A stretch of DNA of 64,000 nt from Rhynochetos jubatus. Its lineage: Eukaryota > Chordata > Aves > Eurypygiformes > Rhynochetidae. Of this stretch, positions 38,146-47,256 are shown piece after piece. The stretch lies in the NCBI GenBank assembly GCA_027574665.1, contig CM050650.1, positions 95,887,086 to 95,951,085 of the forward strand, in the 5' to 3' direction. The translations under genes and the position numbers were made by a program. The notes below the pieces were generated by a model, which saw only the letters and a program-made list of their open reading frames with translations, was not told where the DNA came from and did not search any database. Positions within the stretch are counted from its first letter, which is position 1; the number at the start of each line of letters is the position of its first letter.

Positions 38146-38927
38146 AAATATATACAATGAAAAATATACATCCCCATACATGCATCCAACGCAAAGACCC
38201 TAAAATTGGGTTTAAGAAAACAAATAAACAAACAAACAAAAAACCACAGGACCATTGTTTCAACCTACATTTGCTTCTAAAATATAGATGATGAAGCAGT
38301 ATCTCATGAAAGGGGAATGTTGGTATAAAATTACTGTGTTCTGACTTGTACTTAGTGTTATAACAAATATACAGCAGGAATAAGAAAAGTCAAGCTTCTT
38401 CCTGATACATAAGTTACTTTTCAGACCAGCAGTGGAAAGGATGTTGAAAGAGGAAAAGAGTATTTAAAAAAGGAATTTATCAAATTTTGATGTTCTAATA
38501 TATGATAATCTGCATACTTTATAGAAAATATCTAGGTATTTCCTTACATTTGGCTAATACCTCAATCTCTTAATTTTCATGCTTTTGTAGTTGAAAATGA
38601 TGTGTTATCACAGGCTGACCAAGAGTTTGCTGTCAGGAATCCTAAGGCTTTTCTCCTTTCCCTGACCATCCACTGATGTGAGTGTAGAAGTAGATGGGAG
38701 CTAAAGATGCTGGTGGTGAAAAATCAAGTAGGAGCATCAATTCATGGAAGGTTTTTCAAGAAAAAGGAATTTTGCTTAAGATATGAAGATGTGTTAAAAG
38801 AATGACTAATGACTTCCAAGTACAAGATATTTACTAGATAAAATGGTATTTTAGTAATTTTTCATTATTTTTTTATATCAGCAGTTTCATTTTATACATT
38901 GATATAGCATCATTCTTCTATTTTCAG

Positions 38928-39038
38928 GTATATCCAAACGGAGCTGAAATTTACCCAGGTCAACTTCTAAACATAACCAGTAGATCTCTACAGAAAGAAG
39001 AAACAGCAGAAATATTCTTTTGGAAAACATTATCACAG
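38928..39038 (+). CDS. Candidate coding exon 2 of an unrecognised gene
   Basis: Acceptor 'cattcttctattttcag' and donor CAG|gtaacc enclose exactly 111 bases (37 codons, phase 0-0) that are open only in the phase-0 frame; the other two frames have stops. The peptide includes GAEIYPGQLLNITSRSLQ and EEIFFW-like hydrophobic residues near the end, with one potential N-glycosylation site (NIT). The segment is less AT-rich than its flanks. An alternative donor AA|gtatct at 39062 would add 23 bases and leave phase 2, which would fit the next candidate. No family is recognised. This is the strongest of the three exon candidates by splice signal. Confidence 0.35.
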
Positions 39039-39488
39039 GTAACCACAGATATAGTGTTTAAGTATCTTTCATAACGGTTCTTATGCATGAGAAGAGTTGG
39101 GGTTTTTTCCATGAAACTAAGTTATAGCTTCTTTTTTCTTTTCTTCTTTTTTTTTTTTTTTTTTGTTATTGTATTCTGTCATCATAATATAGATCAATGC
39201 TACGGTATTTTTCCCAAATTCAATAGAATATAACACAACATAATTTATCTTGGAAATTTTCAGACGAATACTTCTGCTTCCTCTCAGGGAAGAACTTGTC
39301 AATCTTTTGTCAACTGTTTAGAAACCCAACTTCTTTATTTTGCTGATTAAGACCACAAGAAAAACTATCCAAAAACCCTCACATTTGTTCTAACCTTATG
39401 TTAGTCTATCTTGAGGAAATTTTCCTTTGATTTCCTCTGATACTACAGAAATTTCTTCTCTGTGCAAAGGATTTTCTTCTCTGTGTAG

Positions 39489-39607
39489 CTATAAAACTTC
39501 TTGGAAATGGTCCAATGCTATCCTTAAGGTTGATCCTCTCAACATAACTCTGACTGTGGAGTCAAGAGGGGAGGCAAGTACCGCCATATCCACAGCAAGA
39601 AATTTAG
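39489..39607 (+). CDS. Candidate coding exon 3 of an unrecognised gene
   Basis: A strong pyrimidine-rich acceptor (ggattttcttctctgtgtag) precedes 119 bases open in one frame, reading YKTSWKWSNAILKVDPLNIT then LTVESRGEASTAIS, and ending at TTAG|gtacct. It would enter in phase 2 and leave in phase 1. Joining it to the 38928 candidate needs the alternative donor at 39062. The G+C content is higher than in the flanks and a NIT sequon is present. Alternative acceptors at 39448 and 39469 keep the same frame but change the phase. Function unknown. Confidence 0.3.
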
Positions 39608-39935
39608 GTACCTGATAACTTAGTTTTGAAAACAAAATTGCTTCAAAGTTAATTCTGAAAAGGGGGATTACCCTTAATTCCTTCCTTGGGTACTCTTGGA
39701 CACTGAATTATGAAAAGGAATGGCTTGCCGTGAGTTGGCTGATTGATTCATCATTTTCCACCTTACGACACTGACTCCGAGGTGTGTGGATAACTGCATT
39801 GTGACTTGGCATCTGAAATGTCCTGCCATGTAGCATTTAGAAATAAACTGTCACTGATCTAAATTTGCTTTACCATCCTGAATTTTCTAAGATATGGTGT
39901 TTACACCTGTCAAACCAAAATTTTAGTCTCTATTG

Positions 39936-39975
39936 TGTCTGGCTGAGATGGAGTTAATTTTCCACATCTGTGGAA
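39936..39975 (+). mobile_element. LTR head fragment, alpha group
   Basis: TGTCTGGCTGAGATGGAG followed by ttaattttcca matches the start of the alpha LTRs almost perfectly, then the similarity stops. The remaining LTR may have been displaced by the sequence at 40.0-41.1 kb or deleted. Confidence 0.65.
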
Positions 39976-40164
39976 TAATTACTGAAGGTGACTTGGAAAT
40001 TAAACTTATATTCACATTTTAAGAAAAGGTACAACATTGAAGAGACTTCCAGGGTGGACTGTGGCCGATATGCAGAGAACCTGTAACATGTTAGCTCCCC
40101 AGGCAACCCTAGATTTAGCATCACTAGAGGAACTTAGTGTGCTGACTCTAGGAGGAACTGTGCA

Positions 40165-40250
40165 GAGAGTGGAGTGGTGTGGAGGCACCACTGCCAGGCT
40201 CTGTACTGAGAGTGGAGTGGTGTGGAGGCACCACTGCCAGGCTCTGTACT
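40165..40250. repeat. Perfect 43-bp tandem duplication
   Basis: The 43-base unit beginning gagagtggagtggtgtgg and ending ggctctgtact occurs twice back to back (40165-40207 and 40208-40250) with no mismatch, which indicates a recent slippage or unequal-exchange event. Confidence 0.95.
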
Positions 40251-40394
40251 GATATGGGCACTTGAAGATACTATGGAACTCATAAGCTGCATATTTGATA
40301 CCCTGTGCCAACAGTCTGCCATCTTTTGACAAAATGCTGTTCTTTAGGTGAACTTTGCTCATTATAATTTCATTATAATGCATAAACACTCCTC

Positions 40395-41100
40395 CATCCC
40401 AAAAGTTACCTGCCTTCTAGGTGCGACCACCCCTCATTGAGCATGCACTCTGAATTTTTCCTAGCCTATACCTTTAAAAGTGAAGCAAAAATATTTTACA
40501 CCAATCATAACAGAGATATGTATGACTAGAGTCACCCAAACTCCACCTGAAAGGTTAAAACTAGCATAAAAATGGCTTAAGAGAGGAGGGTTGTTAAGGA
40601 AGATACCATCGCAGAACACCACTGACTTTTGGGATCAGTTGATGGGATAAGCCCCTCTTCCTCTCCCATAGAGATGCCTTGGGTGAGATTTAAACTCAGT
40701 TATCCTAAGTATTTTCCTAGAAAACTTAGAAATATCTCTCTATATAGTTATTTTATACTACTCTATTACTTGAGTAGTTTCATGTTGTTGTATGTTACTA
40801 TCTTACTTGCACATACTTTTGCAGACAGTGTATCTTCACTGGTGATCCAAAAGAATCTGCACTTCTGTTGCCTCAACAAATTGCACTATTCATTAATCTA
40901 GCCATGGGAGTTCTTACTGAATGCTACCAAGCTCCTTAAGTCTGGCCATGCTAGGTTATTGAATGCAACTAGACCAATAGTGCATCACACTATTCATGCA
41001 TCTGTAGTTGTGATAGTTCAATACATTGAACGCGACCGGACTTAAAGCGTGCAAATTGGGCATCACTCAGGATCTAAGTCCAGCCACCTCCAAACCCTCT
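40395..41100 (+). mobile_element. Possible old LTR or unclassified repeat
   Basis: The block contains phrases that recall avian LTR sequence: 'aactccacctgaaaggttaa', 'cataaaaatggcttaagaga' (TATA-like), and 'cattgaacgcgaccggactt' followed by 'gggcatcactcaggatctaa'. Edges and target duplications are not visible, and the orientation is inferred only from the TATA-like phrase. A frame of 90 codons starting near 40629 crosses this block and is probably not a gene. Confidence 0.35.
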
Positions 41101-41102
41101 GA

Positions 41103-42506
41103 TATCTGAGGATAAGCTTATTTTCTGCAATATTACTTTGCCTTTTGACATAACACCATAGCAGCCCTCATAGTGCTGCACTTTGTATTTGCAGCTAGAA
41201 GCGTGTTGACAACACACCAGCACTTTGGTTACTGCTGAGTCACGCTTACACAACATCGAGGCTGTCTCTCCAACCTTCTCCCCCTCCTTCCCCCAGTAAG
41301 CTTGGAATGGGCAAGATCCTGGGAGGGGTCACAGCCAGGACAGCTGACCCAAAATGACCAAAGGGATGTTTCATACTATATGTCATCAGCTCAGCTAAGA
41401 CAACGGAGGAGGAAAGGGGGACATTTGTTATTACAACTTTTGTCTTCTGGAGCAACTGCTATGTGTACTGAAGGCCTACTTCCTAGGTGGTGACAGGACA
41501 TTTCCTGCTGATGGGAAGTAGAGGATGAATCTTTGTGTTCCTTTGTTTCTGTGCATTGCCTTTGCTATTACATTATTTGTCTTCATCTTTGTGCTGGGTT
41601 CAGTCAGGGAAGGGCTAACTCCCTTTACTCTGGTTGCCAGGGAACTCTGTTGCTGGACAGTAAGTGAAAACATTGATAAGGCCTCAGCTGGTGCTGGGGA
41701 TGGCTTGTACTGGACTCAAGGTCTTTTGTCCGCTTCGGATACTGTAGCTGACCCAGACTAACCAAGGAAGTATTTCATCCCATAGTACGTCATGTTCCGG
41801 TCTCTTTGGGTGGGGAAGAGGGTCCGGTAGCCATTACTCTGCCCTTCTCTCTCTCTCCCTTACTCCCTTGCTCGTCTCTCTGGGCACTTGCTAACCCTCC
41901 TGCGTTAGCTGCTTTGCTAACTCCTGTGCTGGCTCATTCGTGTGGGAGCTGGTGGATTGGACTTTTCTGGCTGTGTTATCAGTGATAAGGTTTGCTCGGA
42001 ATCTGCTGCGTAGGCTCCCGGGCTCCGGCCTTCAGGCTGCGGCTCTCGGGCTGCGATCGCTCTCGGGCTGTGGGTCTCGGGCTCTCGGGGTCTGATTTTC
42101 ATTCCTCAACATCTGGGTGTGCATTGGTCAGTGGATGGTGGGAAATTGTATCATATTGTATATATTGTACTATATGTTTCATTTTCTACTATTTTAAGTA
42201 TTTATTAGTAGTGGTACCTGTATGTATTGATTTAGATTTAATTAGTAAATAGTTCTTATCTCAATTTTACGAGCTTCCTTATTTCTTTTTTTCCTCCAAT
42301 TCTTCCCCTCCACTGGAGGAGGGGAGGGGGATTTGTGAGAGCGGCTTCGTGGTATTTTGCTAGCCGGAGTTAAACCACGACAATCTTGACCAATATGTTG
42401 TGGGGGTTTTCTATGTTATTTTCTTCCCCACACTGTTCTGAGGAACAGGGGGAGGGATAGAGCAGCTTGATTGGCACCTGACATCCAGCCAAGTCAACCC
42501 ACCACA
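41103..42506 (+). mobile_element. Solo LTR, alpha group (copy B), split by an insertion
   Basis: The alpha-type body (agccctcatagtgctgc, then gttgacaacacaccagc, gacagctgacccaaaatgac, 'gatgggaagtagaggatgaa') runs to 41589. It resumes after the inserted beta LTR and its second target copy (42383-42387), ending CAACCCACCACA at 42506. Removing 41590-42387 restores a continuous match to copy A (…catcttgacc…), so copy A shows the empty site. The head is degraded. The right flank CCTTAACAAATG and about 70 further bases match the flank of copy A. Confidence 0.8.
41590..42382 (+). mobile_element. Solo LTR, beta group, nested inside copy B
   Basis: A complete 793-bp LTR, TGTGCTGGGTTCAGTCAGG to GGAGTTAAACCACGACA, with the exact target duplication ATCTT at 41585-41589 and 42383-42387. 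It contains a GC-rich region with repeated ctctcgggctg-like units (about 42015-42100), an AT-rich block, the motif TTCTTATCTCAA (42253-42264) and a ccactggagga segment. Sister of the minus-strand LTR at 16638. No coding capacity; the frames inside it are incidental. Confidence 0.93.
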
Positions 42507-42584
42507 CCTTAACAAATGGAAACTATTTGGCTATTTAATCAGACTTCTGTTGTAAATTTAGCACGTTTTGATAATTTCCTTTTG

Positions 42585-43364
42585 TTTTCCTTTTCTTCCA
42601 TGTGCAGCCTTTACTTTTGCTTCATTAGACTGCCTTTGTCTTGACCCAGGAGGTTTTTTTCTGTCTTATTTTCCTTTGTCCTGCAGAGGAGGTGTCATGG
42701 TGTAACATTATCTAGCAATTAAGTACTACCCAAGTTGCTCATTCATATCCCTCCCCTCCCCACCCAGTGCAGTGGAAGAGTCAGAGGAAAAGACAAGGAA
42801 ACTCAGAAAAAGTTGAGATAAGGACTATTTAATAACTGAATATAAATTAAAATTATAGTAATACTACTAACAATGTTACTAATAATAAGTAATTAAAATA
42901 ACAGAAAACAGAACATACAATAAAATTGCGCACCACCTGTTGACCAACATACAGACAGGTCCCAGAGTAGTGTGAGTCTGAGCCTGAGAACCCTCAGAGC
43001 CAGAGCCCCAGGGTCACAACACCACTGGGGAAAAAAGCCAATATGAGCCCCCCAGTCCACTAACAAACAAACCTGCACCACCGCTAAACAACCATGCCAA
43101 GAGCTAACAAAGGAACTAATGACCCAGCTACCAAGCTAACCCATTGCTACCAAGTTATCCCACCCCTTGCCCCCAGGCCACTTCCCATCTCTGAATTGTG
43201 CATGTGCCCTGAGCCTGACATACCATGGAATAAAACACTCCCTCAGCCACTCTGGGCCAGCCAACAGGACTGTGAAGCATGTTCCTGCCTGCAACCAGCA
43301 CAGGAGGTTAGTGGCAGAGGAGCTTGGTGGGCACCTGACATTCAGCAAAGGTCAACCCATCACA
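42585..43364 (+). mobile_element. LTR 3' part, alpha group (copy C), split by an insertion
   Basis: A 5'-truncated alpha LTR begins near 42585 (gcctttacttttgcttcatt, then gcctttgtcttgacccagg), is interrupted at 42692, and resumes at 43308 with 'gtggcagaggagcttggtgg' and 'gcacctgacattcagc', ending CAACCCATCACA at 43364. It follows copy B in the same orientation with only about 80 bases between, which suggests a tandem arrangement from duplication or recombination. Confidence 0.72.
42693..43302 (-). mobile_element. Solo LTR, divergent beta subgroup, nested inside copy C
   Basis: A complete 610-bp LTR in minus orientation with the exact target duplication GGAGG (42688-42692 and 43303-43307). 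On the minus strand it begins TGTGCTGGTTGCAGGCAGG, includes 'gtatgtcaggctcagggcac', and ends ATGTTACACCATGACA. It is closer to the truncated LTR at 54008 than to those at 16638 and 41590. It carries the motif TTCTTATCTCAA with one change (reverse complement at 42813-42824). Confidence 0.9.
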
Positions 43365-46300
43365 CAGTAAATTTTGGGTCAGACTGTAAAAAAATCACAA
43401 ATCAGTTTCACTGACTAAAATGTCACCTAAGTACAATGTGTGAAATACTAAAGCAGTATTCCTATATATGAAGGCAAACTAGTCTTTTAAGCCCCTTCCA
43501 TGTCACTGTGGCCATAACTTATTTCACTCAGGGTCTACCATAGTCCTATTGTTAAAAACAAACAAACAAAAAAGGGCATTGTAATTGAACCAATCACAAA
43601 CCATGGAAGAATCTGCAAAAAAAAAAAAAATCCTTAAAGTTTGGAATACTCTATATTTATTTTAAATAAATGTAGTAATGTTCTTAAAAGTGACATTATT
43701 ATTGATTAGCTAAAATGAATGGCAGTTATCAATGAAATCCATTATTAGGCAAATACCAGTTTGGCTGACCTTCCATTTTGAAACTGCATCTCAGCACAAC
43801 TTGTAAACAGGATGCCGTAATAAGGGACGAGACAAACCAATTGATCAATCAATTGCAATGCCAAAAAAAAAAAAAAAAAACAAAACCAAAACCCCAAGAA
43901 AAAATGAGTCAAACTAATAAACCCCAATATTTCATTGTGTATTTCCTGGGTGAGTAATGCAATCCATAAAATTGTTTCCATAATCCTATTTCAGAATTCC
44001 TACAGTGAATCAAAGCAGAGATTTATCTACTCCAGTATTACCTGTACCCTGTCATATATTCTGCCTTTATTTTGACTAAGCAGGAATCTCATTCACCCTG
44101 TTCCAGGACCACAATATTTCCTTTCAGGGTGTGTGAAGTATCAGAACAGAATGGTAGTATAACTTTTAGCAGGTATTAATTATTTCTGCAACAGAGATAT
44201 TTGACTTAAGTTAGTAAAGGTTTGATATTGTTTTTAAAGAGAAAGCTTTCAGGAATTATTTTGCATTAATATTTTAACAAGATAATAATAATAACCCTGA
44301 CCATATTCTTCATCTTTCCTTCTTTAGAAGATCTAAATATTTTATAAAATTATTTATTTTTCTTGAGAAAACAGGCATACTTATAGCATAAATGAACAGT
44401 CTGGTGGAGGTTTTATCTCTGACTGCTGGATACTACTTTGTGACATACAGTGAATATCTTGTAGCTCTACATACAAAAGATGAAAACCTAGTTCTACTGA
44501 AATCACTAGTTCAATGAGACAGGAATTTTCCCCTCAACCCGTCAACATCCTATCAGTCATCATAACTATACAATCAGATTTTTTTCCTCACACATGTTAT
44601 CAGAAGAAATATTGCCAACCTTCTCAAGAGGTTGGTGTCAAGCAAGACAGCTAATCTGCAATGCATTTCCTAAGAATTATACTTGTAGTTAGTTCCTGTT
44701 CATGATAGTGTTGATATATGAAAACAAAACTTTATTTTCTTTAGAAAACAACTCCGTAAATTACTGTGTGATGCAGGAGTGGGGAAAAAAAACCAAAAGC
44801 AACCAAACAAAAAAACCCTACAAACCAAAAATATGGCATTTTCTTGATCAATTCTATTAGACATTTTATTCTACAATTTTGGTTTGATTTTTTTTCCTGC
44901 TTTAATGTATTTCTAGGCTAATTACCTTATTTTCCAAACAGAAAATATTGCATACTCACAGTACTTACTCTATGCATAGCAATGTGTTGTAGTCCTTCCT
45001 AAATGGTTATACCTGCAGCAGTAATATGTAAGAAGAGAAACTATTTATTTTTCAGTCCCAGATACCCAAACACTTGGCACTGCATGAATCATTAAAACTA
45101 ATGGAGTTCTGAAATTTTGCCAGACTCTTCCTTTCATTGTTTAGGGCCTGTTTCTGCTCACGGTGATTTCAGCTGGACCTTTGCCATCAACTTCAAAGTA
45201 GAAGTAGGTCTTTAGGATTATCTCATTTTCCCTGAAGTTTCCATAGCAGATCACTTTGCTTATTGAACCACCCCGTCTTTTTATTTTTTGTGTTGTCCAT
45301 TTCTTCAAGTTTAATTACTGAACCAGATTGTTGAAGTCTGTGTTAATGCTCCTGATGTTGGTTTTTGGTTGGTTTTTTTTTGTTTGTTTGGTTTTTTTTT
45401 TGGGTTTTGTTTTGTTTTGTTTGTTTGTTTTGGTTTTTTTGTTTGTTTGTTTGTTTTGTTGTTTTCTCTCTCTCAATTTAGGGGATAAATCAGTTTTGTA
45501 TCCTTTGTAGTATCATAGCTTTCTGTCAAAATAGCTCAGGTACCTCGAACACTTAGTTTCTTCTACCAAGTTGTGTATGTATTTGTGTACATCTATCCAC
45601 AGGTACATTATCTTAGCTGTTACCACACACACACCTGTTTCTACAGCTGAGGAAATTTCAAATGTTTACTGAATGAGCCTTGGCTAAAATTGTATAGTAA
45701 TGTTAAAGAATGATCTAATGTGGTTCTTGGTCAGTTGGACACTAAATAATTCTTGGCAGGTCAAATGAGCAACACTCTTACACCCATGAACAAAACAATG
45801 TAGAATGTGCTTAATGTCACATCCACCGTAAAAAAGAATCAGTGATTTGGACATTTGGACAATGACAACCAATGTTCTCTAGTTACACTGCAGAATCATA
45901 TTTCACATCCTAAGAATATAGTTTTAGTAGGTTTTCCAGCAGTTAAAATATAGACTAGAAAAAATGTAACTTCCATTTTAATTATGTTACTGTGTTAATG
46001 ACGCCCAAAATCTGAACAATATGGTATCATTACATTAACTTTGTAAAGGATCATAGAACTTTAGTGTGGAATCAATTTAATTTTATCATTCAGGATCCTT
46101 AATGAGCATTAAATGGGGGTGAAAAAGATTGTAAGATAAACTTTGAATTAGGCTCTCTTCTATCTGGGTTTCAGAAAGAGCTCTCAAATGATACCAGATT
46201 TATCACTTTCATTGCACCTCTGAAGCAGCATTACTTGGCATTTCAAACACAAGTGACTTTTCTTTGGGCATAATTACATTCTGTGGCCCTTCTAGATTAT

Positions 46301-46375
46301 TCAGGACTGCTTTTGTGAACAAATCCTTAAGGAACCTCTAGTTTCAATATTGACAATACTGGTGTTACCATGTGA
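43365..46375. other. Unique noncoding stretch with simple repeats
   Basis: AT-rich, with no gene recognised. It contains an A run at 43863-43880 and a long T/G tract at 45359-45465. Confidence 0.5.
45359..45465. repeat. T-rich (TTTG)n tract
   Basis: About 100 bases made of T runs interrupted by single or double G. This accounts for the low-complexity F/V/L/C frame on the plus strand here, which is not a gene. Confidence 0.9.
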
Positions 46376-46680
46376 ACATCAGTTGGCCAGCGGTGAACTG
46401 TTTAATCTTTTTTTTTTCTTTTTTTTTTTCCTTTTATTTAAGTAGATATTATCATTATTATTATTAATAGTAGTAGTATTTTCATTGCATAAGATTATTA
46501 TTATAAGTAGCAGTAGTAGTGTAATTATTTTATTTAATTTATTTTCAATTATTAAACTGTTCTTATCTCAACCCACAATTGTCTTATCTTTTTCCTCTGG
46601 TTCCCCCCTCCCAACATAGCGGGGGAAGGGGAGAAGTGAGTGAGTGGCTGTGTGGTACTACCTGGGGCTAAATAATGACA
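46376..46680 (+). mobile_element. LTR 3' half, classical avian type
   Basis: It begins within an LTR (catcagttggccagcggtga) and runs through an AT-rich (TTA)n segment, TTAAACTGTTCTTATCTCAAC (motif at 46560-46572) and a G-rich end to CTGGGGCTAAATAATGACA. The 5' half is missing here but a matching 5' half of the same type lies downstream at 46815. Confidence 0.75.
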
Positions 46681-46769
46681 TGTGGGATTTGAGTTGTATG
46701 TTATGGGAATTACTATAACATGAACCCCTTGCTTCTAGCCAGACTAGGAGCAAGGGAAGGAGTTCATTA

Positions 46770-46806
46770 CAAAGTTAAACCCTATAACCTATAATTCTAT
46801 GATGCT
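46770..46806 (+). mobile_element. Possible CR1 tail remnant
   Basis: 'aaccctataacctataattc' followed by tatgatg resembles the CR1 3' terminus. It is too short to be sure. Confidence 0.3.
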
Positions 46807-46814
46807 TTGCATAT

Positions 46815-47111
46815 TGTGCTGTTTTTTAGTTAGGGTACAGTTAATTTTCCACACAGTAACTAGTACAAGACTATGTTTTGGATTTCTGCAGAGAAGAGTG
46901 TTGATAACACTGGTGTTTTAATTGTTGCTAAGGAGTGTTAGTACCAAGTCACGAACTTTTTTAGTTTCTGATACTGCTGCTGTGTTCCCAGCTTCTTGTC
47001 TACAAGAAGGTATCTCTCTCTCTTTGGGTCTCTCCCATCTGGCTCTCAGGGTCTGACACTGGCTCTCTTGCTCTCTCTGGCTCTTGCTGCTCTGGGCCTG
47101 GCTGGGCAATG
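46815..47111 (+). mobile_element. LTR 5' half, classical avian type
   Basis: It starts TGTGCTGTTTTTTAGTTAGG and contains 'acagttaattttcc', 'gactatgttttggatttctg', 'agtgttgataacactggtgt' and 'aattgttgctaaggagtgtt', all in the order of the common avian LTR, then stops at ggctgggcaatg. That is about the point where the 46376 half begins. It is followed directly by a CR1 3' end. Confidence 0.72.
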
Positions 47112-47114
47112 TCC

Positions 47115-47256
47115 AGCAGTTTTTACTGTCTCTGAAGATACTTAAGAGACATGTAGATGAGTCAGTTACGGACTTGGTGTAGTGGTGCACTTAGCAGTGT
47201 TAACAGTTGAACTTGATGAACTTGAAGGTAATTTCAAACCTACACTATTCCATGAC
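47115..47256 (+). mobile_element. CR1 3' end fragment, 5'-truncated
   Basis: The sequence 'acttaagagacatgtagatg', 'cttggtgtagtggtgcactt', 'gttgaacttgatgaacttga' and the end 'aacctacactattccatgac' matches the 3' end of an avian CR1 on the plus strand. About 140 bases remain, with no coding domain. It abuts the LTR half ending at 47111. Confidence 0.75.

Noticed and set aside
40629-40901. A 90-codon frame with a possible exon start (ttgggatcag)
   Set aside because: It lies in a block that looks like an old LTR, and its second half is F/Y/L-rich low-complexity sequence.
42015-42100. Repeated ctctcgggctg units that could suggest a CRISPR-like or satellite array
   Set aside because: The units are short, irregular, without spacers, and lie inside the beta LTR.
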